This document shows positions 14,808 to 23,711 of a DNA stretch of 64,000 bases, in pieces. The position numbers and the translations under genes were made by a program. The DNA is from Roseinatronobacter monicus (GTDB taxonomy: Bacteria; Pseudomonadota; Alphaproteobacteria; Rhodobacterales; Rhodobacteraceae). Positions within the stretch are counted from its first letter, which is position 1. The number at the start of each line of letters is the position of its first letter. The DNA is taken from assembly GCF_006716865.1 (NCBI RefSeq), contig NZ_VFPT01000001.1:3219001-3283000 (forward strand), read 5' to 3'. Below the pieces are notes generated by a model. It worked only from the letters and a program-made list of their open reading frames with translations. It did not search any database and had not been told where the DNA came from.

Positions 14808-17776
14808 TGCTCGTCAAACGCAGAACCCGTGAGGCGGCATCGACTGGCCGCCTGTCGCAAATGGCCTCTGGTATGGCCGCCAAGCCGCTGGACCGGCGCA
14901 GCTTTCTGCGCGCCTCTGGTCTGACTGTGGGCGGTCTGGCCGCGCTCTCAACACTTGGCGCAGGCATGACCCGCCGGGTGGAGGCTGCTGGCTTTACCGA
15001 CAACAGCCAGCCCATCGAGATCAAGAAGAATATGTGCACCCACTGTTCCGTGGGATGTTCCGTGATTGCAGAGGTGCAAAATGGCGTCTGGGTCGGTCAG
15101 GAACCGGCTTATGGCAGCCCGATCAACCGTGGCACGCATTGCGCCAAGGGCGCATCGGTGCGCGAGTTGGTGCATGGCGACCGGCGCATCAAATACCCGA
15201 TGAAGAAGGTGGGCGGCGAATGGCAGCGCATCTCTTGGGATCAGGCGCTGGACGAAATTGCCGAGAAGATGGGCGAGATCCGCGAGAATTCCGGTGCAGA
15301 CTCGGTTTATCTGCTGGGGTCTGCCAAATTCTCGAATGAAGGGGCGTATCTGTTCCGCAAATTCGCCGCCTTCTGGGGCACCAATAATGTCGACCATCAG
15401 GCGCGTATCTGCCACTCGACCACTGTGGCCGGTGTGGCGAACACATGGGGTTACGGCGCGCAGACCAACAGCTACAATGACATCCGCAACGCGAAAACCG
15501 TGATCTTCATGGGGTCCAACGCAGCCGAGGCGCACCCCGTCTCGATGCAGCACATCCTTGAAGGTAAGGAAACGCAAAACGCCAATGTCATCGTGCTGGA
15601 CCCGCGCTTTACCCGCACGGCAGCGCATGCGACCGAATATGTCCGCTTCCGGCCCGGCACAGATATCGCCATCATCAACGGGATGCTGTGGCATATCTTC
15701 GAGAATGGCTGGGAAGATACCGAGTATCTGGCGCAGCGCGTCTATGGCATGGATCAGGTCCGCGAAGTCGTGAAGGATTACACGCCAGATGTGGTCGAGA
15801 ATATCTCGGGCATTGATGGCGACACCCTCAAGCGTGTGGCCGAAACATTCGCCAAGGAACGCCCCTCAACCTTTATCTGGTGCATGGGCGGCACGCAGCA
15901 CACTGTCGGCACGGCCAATGTGCGGGCCTATAACATTCTGCTGCTGGCCACGGGCAATGTGGGCCATGAAGGCACCGGAGCCAACATTTTCCGCGGCCAT
16001 TGCAACGTGCAGGGTGCTACGGATTTCGGCCTCGATGTGGGCAACCTGCCTTGCTATTACGGCTTGGGCGAAGGGGCGTGGCGCCATTGGAGCCGCGTCT
16101 GGGATGTGCCTTACGACTATTTCATCGACCGGTTCGATGCTGTGCCTGCCAAGGGCGGGCGCGATGCGCGCACGGCCGAGCAGAACATGGGCATACCCGG
16201 CATCACCTCGACCCGGTGGTTCGACGCTGTGACCATCGACACCGAAGAAATCGACCAGCGCGACAATATCAAGGCAATGGTTGTCTTCGGGCATGGCGGC
16301 AACACTGTGCCACGGATGCAGGACGCCCGTCGCGGTATGGATGCGCTGGACCTGCTGGTCGTCGCTGACCCGCACCCGACAACCTTTGCCGCTTTGCATT
16401 CGCGCACCGACAACACCTATCTGCTGCCGATCTGCACGCAGTTTGAATGTGCCGGTTCGCGCACCTCGTCCAACCGGTCGATCCAGTGGGGCGAGAAGGT
16501 GGTCGATCCGATCTTCGAGTCGGACAATGACTATGCGGTCATCCACGCCCTTTCCGAACGGCTTGGTTTTGCTGAGGAAATGTTCAAGCCATATGAGATG
16601 GTGCAGGGCAAATTCGGGATGGAACCAACCCCGGAATCCATCCTGCGCGAGATCAATCGCGGGTCTTGGTCCATCGGCTACACGGGTCAAAGCCCCGAAC
16701 GCCTCAAGGCCCATATGGCCAATCAGGAGCATTTCGACCTGATCACCTTGCGCGCGAAACCCGATGCGCCAGAAGAAATTCAGGGCGACTATTACGGCCT
16801 GCCATGGCCATGCTGGGGCACGGCTGAGTTCAGACATCCGGGCAGCCACATCCTGTATAACACCAACCTGCCGGTCAAAGAGGGGGGCGGTGCCTTCCGC
16901 CCGCGCTTTGGACTGGAACGCGACGGCGAAACACTGCTGGCGGAAGGAAGCTGGCCCGTGGGTTCGGAAATCGAGGATGGCTATCCGCAGTTTACGATGG
17001 GCATGCTGAAAGAACTGGGCTGGGATTCGGACCTGACAGCGGAAGAACTGGCTGTCATCGAGCAGATTGGTGAAGGTGACGAAGAGCGCATTGATGCTGT
17101 CAGCTGGTCGCTGGACCTGTCGGGCGGTATTCAACGCGTCGCCATCGAGCATGGCTGTGTGCCTTATGGCAACGGCAAGGCCCGTGCGATTGCATGGAAC
17201 CTGCCTGACCCCATTCCGGTACACCGCGAGCCGATCTATTCGCCGCGTCCTGATCTGGTGGCAGAGCACCCGACCAATGACGACCGCCGCCAGCAGCGTA
17301 TGCCCAATATCGGCAAGCTGGTGCAACAGGATGTGGTGGATCGCGGCGTTGCGACTGACTTCCCGATCATCCTCACCTCTGGCCGGTTGGTCGAGTACGA
17401 GGGCGGCGGCGAAGAAACCCGCTCGAACCCGTGGCTGGCCGAATTGAAGCAGGACATGTTTGTCGAGATCAACCCCGAAGACGCCCGCACACGCGGCATC
17501 GTCGATGGGGGCTGGGTCTGGGTGACAGGTCCAGAAGGCGGATCAAAAGCCCGCGTCAAGGCACTGGTGACAGAGCGTGTGAACAAGGGTCTGGCCTTTA
17601 TGCCATTCCACTTCGCAGGCTGGTTCCAGGGTGAAGACCAGCGCGCAAACTATCCGCAAGGGACAGACCCCATCGTCTTGGGTGAATCGGTCAACGTCAT
17701 CACGACTTATGGCTATGACCCGGTGACCGGTATGCATGAAGGCAAAGTAACACTTTGCCAAATCGCAGCGGCATAA
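14807..17776 (+). CDS. fdhA: Formate dehydrogenase subunit alpha (molybdenum/tungsten, FDH3 type)
   Basis: A 989-residue catalytic subunit that oxidises formate to CO2. A Tat-like leader (RRSFLRASGLTVGGLAAL, about residues 30-47) points to export to the periplasm. The [4Fe-4S] site is C77-x2-C80-x3-C84 with C112. The active-site residue is a cysteine, C202 in ARICHSTTVAG (codon TGC, so no selenocysteine). The central molybdopterin domains and the C-terminal dinucleotide-binding barrel (ILTSGRLVEYEGGGEETRSN, DVFVEI-like MFVEINPEDA, then FMPFHFAGWF) are present at full length. fdhB and the cytochrome fdhC follow. Together they would pass electrons to the quinone pool. Confidence 0.93.
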   Translation: MLVKRRTREAASTGRLSQMASGMAAKPLDRRSFLRASGLTVGGLAALSTLGAGMTRRVEAAGFTDNSQPIEIKKNMCTHCSVGCSVIAEVQNGVWVGQEPAYGSPINRGTHCAKGASVRELVHGDRRIKYPMKKVGGEWQRISWDQALDEIAEKMGEIRENSGADSVYLLGSAKFSNEGAYLFRKFAAFWGTNNVDHQARICHSTTVAGVANTWGYGAQTNSYNDIRNAKTVIFMGSNAAEAHPVSMQHILEGKETQNANVIVLDPRFTRTAAHATEYVRFRPGTDIAIINGMLWHIFENGWEDTEYLAQRVYGMDQVREVVKDYTPDVVENISGIDGDTLKRVAETFAKERPSTFIWCMGGTQHTVGTANVRAYNILLLATGNVGHEGTGANIFRGHCNVQGATDFGLDVGNLPCYYGLGEGAWRHWSRVWDVPYDYFIDRFDAVPAKGGRDARTAEQNMGIPGITSTRWFDAVTIDTEEIDQRDNIKAMVVFGHGGNTVPRMQDARRGMDALDLLVVADPHPTTFAALHSRTDNTYLLPICTQFECAGSRTSSNRSIQWGEKVVDPIFESDNDYAVIHALSERLGFAEEMFKPYEMVQGKFGMEPTPESILREINRGSWSIGYTGQSPERLKAHMANQEHFDLITLRAKPDAPEEIQGDYYGLPWPCWGTAEFRHPGSHILYNTNLPVKEGGGAFRPRFGLERDGETLLAEGSWPVGSEIEDGYPQFTMGMLKELGWDSDLTAEELAVIEQIGEGDEERIDAVSWSLDLSGGIQRVAIEHGCVPYGNGKARAIAWNLPDPIPVHREPIYSPRPDLVAEHPTNDDRRQQRMPNIGKLVQQDVVDRGVATDFPIILTSGRLVEYEGGGEETRSNPWLAELKQDMFVEINPEDARTRGIVDGGWVWVTGPEGGSKARVKALVTERVNKGLAFMPFHFAGWFQGEDQRANYPQGTDPIVLGESVNVITTYGYDPVTGMHEGKVTLCQIAAA

Positions 17777-17791
17777 GGGAGGACTAACAAA

Positions 17792-18388
17792 ATGGCACGG
17801 ATGAAATTCCTGTGTGACGCAGACCGCTGCATTGAATGCCAGGCCTGTGTGACCGCCTGCAAAAACGAGCATGAGGTGCCTTGGGGCATTAACCGCCGCC
17901 GCGTGGTGACCATCAATGATGGTCTGCCGGGCGAACGCTCTGTCTCGATGGCATGTATGCATTGCACCGACGCCCCCTGTGCGGAGGTCTGCCCTGTGGC
18001 GTGTTTCTACACCACCGATGACGGTGTGGTTCTGCACAACAAGGACACCTGCATCGGCTGCGGCTATTGCAGCTATGCCTGTCCGTTCGGCGCGCCCCAA
18101 TACCCGCAAACCGCCAATTTTGGCACACGCGGCAAGATGGACAAATGCACCTATTGCTCTGGCGGTCCAGAACCGGACATGTCGCAGGCGGAATACGTCA
18201 AATACGGCGCAAACCGTCTGGCCGAGGGCAAACTGCCACTATGTGCAGAAATGTGCTCGACCAAGGCGCTGCTGGCGGGTGATGGCGACATCATCGCCGA
18301 TATCTACCGTGAACGCGTGGTCACACGCGGCTATGGGTCGGGTGCCTGGGGTTGGCGCACCGCCTATGGCGACACTGTAACTGTTTAA
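17792..18388 (+). CDS. fdhB: Formate dehydrogenase subunit beta (FDH3, four-cluster ferredoxin)
   Basis: A 198-residue iron-sulfur subunit. Cysteine motifs are CIECQACVTACKNEH (residues 13-27), CMHCTDAPCAEVCP, CIGCGYCSYACPFGAPQYP, and CTYC with a later CAEMCSTKALL, enough for four [4Fe-4S] clusters. It has no own signal peptide and would be co-exported with FdhA. FDH3-type subunits have this short form without a C-terminal membrane helix. The RBS (ggagg) lies 10 bases before the ATG, and fdhA ends 15 bases upstream. It transfers electrons from the molybdenum site to cytochrome FdhC. Confidence 0.92.
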   Translation: MARMKFLCDADRCIECQACVTACKNEHEVPWGINRRRVVTINDGLPGERSVSMACMHCTDAPCAEVCPVACFYTTDDGVVLHNKDTCIGCGYCSYACPFGAPQYPQTANFGTRGKMDKCTYCSGGPEPDMSQAEYVKYGANRLAEGKLPLCAEMCSTKALLAGDGDIIADIYRERVVTRGYGSGAWGWRTAYGDTVTV

Positions 18389-18398
18389 GGGGGGCAAG

Positions 18399-19400
18399 AT
18401 GACTTACCTATCAAGACTGCTTGTTGCCCTGTCACTGGTCGCGGCTTTCGGGCTGATCGCACCCACGGGGGCGCAAGCGCAGGTGAACCCGACGGAAAGT
18501 TCGGTCAATGAAGATGCCATGTTTCAGGCATTGGCCGGCGAGAACGCGATTGTCTCTGGCCGCACCACGATTCCCGACCGCGCAGCAGGCAACCTGATCC
18601 AGCCCGACAACAAGGCATGGGCCGCGTTGCAAGGGCAAACCCTGCACACGCTGTCGATTGTGGCTGTGGTTGGCATGGTCGCGCTTTTGGCGCTGTTCTA
18701 TGTGTTCCGTGGCAAAATCAGGGTTGAAAGCGGCTTGTCGGGCCGCACGATCCTGCGTTTCAACTGGGTGGAGCGCTTCGCCCATTGGACGCTTGCTTCG
18801 ACCTTTATCATTCTTGCGCTGACAGGTCTGAACCTGATTATCGGTAAATCGGTGATCCTGCCGCTGTTTGGCGAAGGGGTGTTTGGCACGATTTCTGCCT
18901 ATGGCAAGATCGCGCATAACTACCTTGCATGGCCGTTCATGGTCGCTTTGGCGTTGATTATCGTGCTCTGGGTCATTCACAACATCCCCGACAAGGTTGA
19001 TCTGCAATGGATCAAGCAGGGCGGCGGGTTGCTGAAAAAAGGTGTCCACCCACCTGCGCGCAAATTCAACGCCGGTCAGAAGGTCATCTTCTGGTCTGTG
19101 GTGATCGGCGGGATCGGGCTGTCCTATACCGGCTTTATGCTTTTGTTCCCAAGCATTGCTGGGTCGGCGGCAGATTGGCAGTTCTACCAGATCATCCACG
19201 CCCTTATTGCAGCGGCACTCTCGGCCATTGTGATCGCGCATATCTATATCGGCTCGGTCGGGATGGAAGGCGCGTTTGATGCGATGGGCTCTGGCGAGGT
19301 AGATGAAAACTGGGCCAAAGAACACCATTCGCTGTGGGTCGAGGAAGTCCAAGCCACGCAAAAGCGCAATACGACACAGGTCACGACACCGGCGGAATGA
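18399..19400 (+). CDS. fdhC: Formate dehydrogenase subunit gamma (cytochrome b556)
   Basis: A 333-residue membrane cytochrome b. Residues 1-27 form a signal peptide (MTYLSRLLVALSLVAAFG, cleavage near AQA). After a ~50-residue periplasmic segment come about four to five membrane spans. Histidines suited to b-type haem are in VERFAHWTLASTFIILALTG, IAHNYLAWPFM, QIIHALIAAALSAIVIAHIYIG and the like. It anchors FdhAB at the outer face of the membrane and reduces quinone. The start 10 bases after fdhB and the terminator 25 bases past the stop define it as the last gene of the transcript. Confidence 0.9.
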   Translation: MTYLSRLLVALSLVAAFGLIAPTGAQAQVNPTESSVNEDAMFQALAGENAIVSGRTTIPDRAAGNLIQPDNKAWAALQGQTLHTLSIVAVVGMVALLALFYVFRGKIRVESGLSGRTILRFNWVERFAHWTLASTFIILALTGLNLIIGKSVILPLFGEGVFGTISAYGKIAHNYLAWPFMVALALIIVLWVIHNIPDKVDLQWIKQGGGLLKKGVHPPARKFNAGQKVIFWSVVIGGIGLSYTGFMLLFPSIAGSAADWQFYQIIHALIAAALSAIVIAHIYIGSVGMEGAFDAMGSGEVDENWAKEHHSLWVEEVQATQKRNTTQVTTPAE

Positions 19401-19425
19401 CGCCGGGAGGAGGGTCTTGACCGAC

Positions 19426-19458
19426 GCCCGGCGCCAGCAATGGGGCCGGGCTTTTTTT
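19426..19458 (+). terminator. Rho-independent terminator of the fdh operon
   Basis: GCCCGGC (19426-19432) pairs with GCCGGGC (19445-19451) across a 12-base loop and is followed by seven T residues (19452-19458). It lies 25 bases after the fdhC stop. Confidence 0.9.
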
Positions 19459-19496
19459 GACACTGGACTTAGACGACAACCGGAAACACCACGCCT

Positions 19497-20567
19497 ATGC
19501 ACGACCAGATCCACACCACACTTGACACTGTCCTGCTGCCAGACGGCACCGGGCTGTGGGCCTCTGGCCGGGTGTCGGGGCTGAATGTGGCGCAAGGCCG
19601 GGTCAGCCTGTCGATCCAGATCACCGCAGATGAGGCGCAGGCCTTCGCCCCGATCCGCGATGCGGTTGAGCAAAAGCTGCGCGCGCTGCCATCGGTCACG
19701 ACGGTTTTCGCGGTGCTGACCTCGGAGCGTGCGACCCCGCCGCAGATCAAGACGCCCAAGGCAGCCAAGGCCGATCCGCTTGCCGGTATCAGCCATGTGA
19801 TCGCTGTCGCTTCTGGCAAAGGCGGGGTGGGCAAATCGACCACAACTGTCAATCTGGCGCTGGCCCTGCGCGCGCAGGGTTTGTCGGTGGGCATACTGGA
19901 CGCAGATATTTACGGCCCATCACTGCCGACCCTTCTGGGCCTGCATGGCAAACCCAGCATGGGAACAGGGCGCAAGCTGAAACCGATGCAGGCTTATGGC
20001 CTGAGTGCGATGTCGATGGGCCTGCTGGTCGAGCCTGAAACCGCGATGGTCTGGCGCGGCCCGATGGTCATGTCCGCCATCACGCAGATGATGGCCGATG
20101 TCGAATGGGGTGCGCTGGATGTGCTGGTGGTCGATATGCCGCCGGGAACGGGTGACGCGCAACTGGCACTGGCACAAGGCACGAAGCTTGCCGGCGCGGT
20201 TATCGTCTCGACCCCGCAGGACCTGTCGCTGATTGATGCGCGGCGCGGGATTGCCATGTTTCGCAAGGTGGATGTGCCGATCCTTGGGATTGTCGAGAAT
20301 ATGTCCCATTTCATCTGCCCCGATTGCGGCAATTCCCATGCCATTTTCGGCCAAGGCGGGGCCGAGGCCGAGGCCGCGCGCCTGAAAGTGCCCTATTTGG
20401 GCGGCGTGCCCCTGACAATGGCATTGCGCGCCGCGTCAGATGCGGGCCAGCCCATCACTGCCCGTGACCCCGATGGGCCGCTGGGCCAGATTTACCAACA
20501 GATTGCCCGCGCCATGATGGCCGGGCTGACACCCGAAGCGCGGGCACTTCGCCCCGTGCAAACCTGA
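19497..20567 (+). CDS. apbC: Mrp/ApbC family iron-sulfur cluster carrier ATPase
   Basis: A 356-residue P-loop protein. An N-terminal MIP18-like (DUF59) domain, shorter than usual and lacking a clear DPEIP motif, spans roughly residues 1-75. The deviant Walker A is ASGKGGVGKST (106-116), with the two lysines typical of MinD/Mrp proteins. DADIYGPSLPTLLG, VVDMPPGTGDAQL (Walker B and switch II) and a CPDCG pair (IENMSHFICPDCGNSH), the cluster-bridging cysteines, follow. It binds and hands [4Fe-4S] clusters to target proteins. Its position right after the Fe-S-rich fdh operon suggests a role in assembly, but it has its own start after the terminator and serves many targets in other bacteria. Confidence 0.9.
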   Translation: MHDQIHTTLDTVLLPDGTGLWASGRVSGLNVAQGRVSLSIQITADEAQAFAPIRDAVEQKLRALPSVTTVFAVLTSERATPPQIKTPKAAKADPLAGISHVIAVASGKGGVGKSTTTVNLALALRAQGLSVGILDADIYGPSLPTLLGLHGKPSMGTGRKLKPMQAYGLSAMSMGLLVEPETAMVWRGPMVMSAITQMMADVEWGALDVLVVDMPPGTGDAQLALAQGTKLAGAVIVSTPQDLSLIDARRGIAMFRKVDVPILGIVENMSHFICPDCGNSHAIFGQGGAEAEAARLKVPYLGGVPLTMALRAASDAGQPITARDPDGPLGQIYQQIARAMMAGLTPEARALRPVQT

Positions 20568-20580
20568 CAGGAGACCACCC

Positions 20581-20736
20581 ATGAAAGCTTTTCTCGCAGC
20601 CGTCGTCTTTGCCGTTGTCGTTGCCTTTGGCGCGGCGACATTTCTGGATAGCGGGTTCCAGCAGCCCTCGCACGCCGCCTTCACGACCGAAGGCGCGCGG
20701 GTTGATATGCCCGGTACGAACCTGATCGGTAACTGA
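20581..20736 (+). CDS. Small membrane-anchored or exported peptide (51 aa)
   Basis: A 51-residue open frame: MKAFLAAVVFAVVVAFGAA is a single N-terminal hydrophobic segment, followed by a soluble tail rich in small residues (TFLDSGFQQPSHAAF, ending NLIGN). A good RBS (aggaga) lies 8 bases upstream, 13 bases after apbC and 7 bases before the next gene, so all three look like one transcript. The frame is short enough to be missed by default gene calling. I do not recognise the family. It could be an anchored helper of the following cytochrome c protein. Confidence 0.65.
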   Translation: MKAFLAAVVFAVVVAFGAATFLDSGFQQPSHAAFTTEGARVDMPGTNLIGN

Positions 20737-20743
20737 TCCGCAC

Positions 20744-21991
20744 ATGCGTCTTGCCGCGCTGTCATTGGCCGCAACACTGGCCGCACTCCCGCCCGCAATG
20801 GCGCAGGACATGATCGGGCATGGCGGGCCGGTGGGCGCATTGGATCTGGGCGCGGAGGTGCTGCTCTCTGGCGGGTTTGATACACGTGCGATCCTGTGGG
20901 ACGAGGCGACAGCCACCGCGCGCAACATCACGCGGTTTCATGATGGCAATGTGACAGCAGTTGCCCTGCTGCCAGAGGGCCAGTTCGTCACGGCAGGGCA
21001 AGACGGGCGGCTGGCGATCTGGGACAGCGACGGACGCACCCCTGCCTTTGCCAGTGAGGCGGGTGTATCGGCAGTCGCCTCGCTCGCCGTATCAGACGAT
21101 GGCGCTTTCATCGCGGCAGGGTTCTGGGACGGGCGCGTGCAACTGCTGGACCGGGACAGTTTGCAGGTGCAGGACTATCAGGCCCATGGCGACCGGGTGA
21201 CGGGCATAGGCTTTCTGCCTTCGGGTGATCTGGTGACAGTGGGGGGCGATCTGCGCCTGTCACGCTGGAGCAGACAGATGGAAGTGCAGGCCCGCATCGA
21301 CCTGCCCGATCTGCCCAATGGCCTAACCATCACCCAAGGGCGGATTGCTGTCATCTTTGCGGATGGCGCGCTGCGCCTGTTCTCGGATATGGGCGAATTG
21401 CTGCCAGAGCGCTTTCTGACTGACCGGCCACTTGTGTCCGTTGCAGCCACGGACACCGATGTCGCCGCTGCCGCGATTGACGGCACGGTGTGGTTGCTGG
21501 ACGGGGCCGACCTTGCGCAACGCCATATGTTTGGCGCTGAATCCGGCCCAATCTGGGCCTTGGCGCTGGATGCGGAGCAGGTGTTCACCGCAGGCAATGA
21601 CGGCGTGATCCGGCGCTGGTCTTTGGCGGATGGCACCGCGCTTGGCGGGGGCGCAGAACTGGCAATGGCGCAAGACTATACCGATGACAGCCGCGGGGCC
21701 GAAATCTGGCAATCCTGTGCGGTCTGCCATTCGCTGACCCCAGATGACCATATGCGCGCAGGCCCCAGCCTGCATGGCATTTTCGGCACGCCCATCGCCA
21801 CGCAGGATGGCTATGACTACTCGTCCGCCCTGCGCCAGATGGAGATTGTCTGGACCCCGCGCACTGTGGCGGAATTGTTTGAATTCGGGCCTGAAGCCTA
21901 TACGCCCGGATCACGCATGCCGGAACAGCGTATTGGTGATCCTGAAGACCGGCAGGCGCTGGTCGAGTTTCTGGAACGCGCGGCGCAATAG
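20744..21991 (+). CDS. Exported WD40-type beta-propeller fused to a C-terminal cytochrome c domain
   Basis: A 415-residue exported protein. Residues 1-20 are a signal peptide ending in AMAQ. Residues ~25-315 are a series of WD40-like repeats (e.g. LLSGGFDTRAILWD, FVTAGQDGRLAIWD, FIAAGFWDGRVQLLD, LVTVGGDLRLSRWS, VFTAGNDGVIRRWS), giving about seven blades. The last ~90 residues are a class I cytochrome c: C325-x-x-C328-H329 (CAVCH) for haem attachment and M392 (SRMPEQ) as the likely sixth ligand. It is periplasmic. Propeller-cytochrome fusions act as electron carriers or haem handling proteins in several families, but I cannot name the partner. It follows the fdh/apbC region, so an electron acceptor role there is conceivable. 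Confidence 0.8.
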   Translation: MRLAALSLAATLAALPPAMAQDMIGHGGPVGALDLGAEVLLSGGFDTRAILWDEATATARNITRFHDGNVTAVALLPEGQFVTAGQDGRLAIWDSDGRTPAFASEAGVSAVASLAVSDDGAFIAAGFWDGRVQLLDRDSLQVQDYQAHGDRVTGIGFLPSGDLVTVGGDLRLSRWSRQMEVQARIDLPDLPNGLTITQGRIAVIFADGALRLFSDMGELLPERFLTDRPLVSVAATDTDVAAAAIDGTVWLLDGADLAQRHMFGAESGPIWALALDAEQVFTAGNDGVIRRWSLADGTALGGGAELAMAQDYTDDSRGAEIWQSCAVCHSLTPDDHMRAGPSLHGIFGTPIATQDGYDYSSALRQMEIVWTPRTVAELFEFGPEAYTPGSRMPEQRIGDPEDRQALVEFLERAAQ

Positions 21992-22011
21992 CTTTGTCAG
22001 CAGACAGTCGA

Positions 22012-22193
22012 GCGAAGCACCAAGCGCGGAGTCAAGGCCGCAGGCCGCCGCGCATCGTCGGGCCGCACCCACGGCACGGCGATTTGGCTAACACACACGC
22101 AAAGCTCAGGGCTTTCGCGGATTTGGCCACAATAAAACACTATAGCGGGAAGCAAGGATCGCCGCACCGCGGCCCGACGTTGCGCGGCTTTGC
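22012..22193 (-). repeat. Dispersed palindromic element, copy C
   Basis: A 182-base copy in inverse orientation relative to A, B and D. On the plus strand its arms are 22048-22083 and 22158-22187. It shares with copy A the end block TTGA(T/C)TCCGCGCTTGGTGCTT. It lies in a 306-base gap (21992-22297) between the convergent cytochrome-fusion and recO genes; nothing else recognisable is in that gap. Confidence 0.85.
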
Positions 22194-22297
22194 GCGCGTA
22201 ACCGATGTTTCTGAAAAGTCCCGAACCGCTGACACCGCGCTTCGTTTGAGCAACCGACAGCGTATTGCAGCAACACCCATCTATGAGAAAATAAACG

Positions 22298-23008
22298 CTA
22301 CCCGAGTTGCGACACGAGCCGCGCGCGCGCTTCCGGCAGGGGTCGGCCAATCGACTCCGACAGCCAGTGTTGCAGGAAAAATCCGCTTAGGTGCAGGGCC
22401 TCGCGCGCCTCGCGGGCATCCAGCGCGGCACCAGACAGCAGCCCTGCAGGCAAAACCAGCAACCGCGCGGCGAAATCGCCCGCCGCTTGCACCGTGACCG
22501 CGCGCCCTGTGCGGGGCGAGACATAGGCCAGCCCGTCATTGGCCCCCGTTACAGCGCATTGCTGAAGGTCCAGCCCGAAGCCGGTTTCTTCCAGCAAGGT
22601 CAGCTCCCACAGGGCATAGTCGCGCAGCCAACCGGCCTGACCAAGCCTGTCCATCAAGGCGACCGTCGCGCCGTACAACACAGGAGAGGCCTGTCTTTCA
22701 GGCAGGGCATAGCGGCATAGCGCGCAGGTCGCACTCAGCCCCGCAAGTGCGAGTCTGTCGCTTAGAACCCATGCGGCACGCGCGCGCGTCAACTCCACTG
22801 TGAAGCTGCCCATCTGTTCTTCCAGCCGTGCGCGCCACGCCAGATCAAGTTGCGCGCCCGGTTGCAGCACAGGGGCCATCTTGCGCGATGCGCCGCCATG
22901 CACGATACCGGCATGTCGGCCATGCAGGGCGGAAAACACCTCGATTATGGCGTTGGCTTCGCCATGCGGCCGCATAGACAGCAAAATTCCTTCGTCGCGC
23001 CATTCCAT
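22298..23008 (-). CDS. recO: DNA repair protein RecO
   Basis: A 236-residue RecO. The N-terminal OB-fold is visible (MEWRDEGILLSMRPHGE, then AIIEVFSALHGRHAGIVHGGASRK, split at residues 20-43), which matches the alphaproteobacterial RecO opening. The middle helical bundle contains LYGATVALMDRLGQAGWLRDYALWELTLLEETGFGLDL (in two blocks) with cysteines in QQCAVTG. RecO loads RecA onto SSB-coated single strands with RecR. The ATG at 23008 was chosen by match to the family; the frame stays open upstream but there the sequence is unrelated and overlaps the divergent gene. Confidence 0.88.
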   Translation of the reverse strand: MEWRDEGILLSMRPHGEANAIIEVFSALHGRHAGIVHGGASRKMAPVLQPGAQLDLAWRARLEEQMGSFTVELTRARAAWVLSDRLALAGLSATCALCRYALPERQASPVLYGATVALMDRLGQAGWLRDYALWELTLLEETGFGLDLQQCAVTGANDGLAYVSPRTGRAVTVQAAGDFAARLLVLPAGLLSGAALDAREAREALHLSGFFLQHWLSESIGRPLPEARARLVSQLG

Positions 23009-23102
23009 CTTTGTGATGTGCCGTGTCGGTGCCGCTGCGGCAAGTGTTTTCCCACGCGCCCCCCATGATTTAGGGTAGGCCCAACGAATCATCGGAGGGG
23101 TC

Positions 23103-23711
23103 ATGGACCCGAAATACCGCATAACGGCCGGACTGATTGGCAGCTTGGGGGTCTTGGTGCTGGGCACCCAGATCATGCTAAGTCTGGAACGGGGCGGACT
23201 GGGGCTTGGGGCAACGCTTTGGGCCTTGGCAGGGTTCTTTACCATTCTGACGAATGCGCTGATGGCCGCAACGATGCTGACCATCGCGGCCACAGGACGG
23301 CGGCTGTCGTTCGGCTGGATGACAATGGTGACCCAGTCGATGATCGTGGTGGGTCTGATCTATCACATGCTGCTGGCGCATCTGTTCAATTTCAGCGGGC
23401 TGTCATGGTGGACGAATCAGGCGTTTCACACGATCCTGCCTGCGATCATGTTGTGGTTCTGGCTGATGGAGACGACACGCCATGACCCGCGCGGCGGGCT
23501 GCCCTTGTGGTGGCTGATCTGGCCTGCGGGATATGCCGTCTATGCGATGACGCGGGGCGCGCTGACGGGGTGGTACCCCTACCCGTTCCTGAATGTCGGC
23601 CAGCTTGGCCTTGGCGCAGTGGCGATAAACATGGCCGCAATGGTGGCAGGGTTTGCAGTGCTGGGTTACGCGCTGAATGCGATTGGCCAGCGGATGCCCC
23701 TGCGCGATTAA
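23103..23711 (+). CDS. Pr6Pr family membrane protein
   Basis: A 202-residue integral membrane protein with about six transmembrane segments. WWTNQAFHTILPAIM and the following PLWWLIWPAGYAVYAMTRGALTGWYPYPFLNVGQLG are the conserved Pr6Pr landmarks (FAR-17a/AIG1-like fold), reduced here to two short blocks. The FAR-17a/AIG1 relatives in eukaryotes are hydrolases of fatty-acid esters of hydroxy fatty acids, but the bacterial members have no proven role. The RBS is cggaggggtc upstream of the ATG. The 3' end overlaps the convergent glucokinase gene by 4 bases. Confidence 0.8.
   Translation: MDPKYRITAGLIGSLGVLVLGTQIMLSLERGGLGLGATLWALAGFFTILTNALMAATMLTIAATGRRLSFGWMTMVTQSMIVVGLIYHMLLAHLFNFSGLSWWTNQAFHTILPAIMLWFWLMETTRHDPRGGLPLWWLIWPAGYAVYAMTRGALTGWYPYPFLNVGQLGLGAVAINMAAMVAGFAVLGYALNAIGQRMPLRD

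Noticed and set aside
15410..15412. Possible selenocysteine in FdhA
   Set aside because: The active-site codon in ARICHSTTVAG is TGC (cysteine), and there is no in-frame TGA.
15866..17326. A 486-codon open frame antisense to fdhA
   Set aside because: A shadow of fdhA: the sense strand has the complete molybdopterin oxidoreductase motifs.
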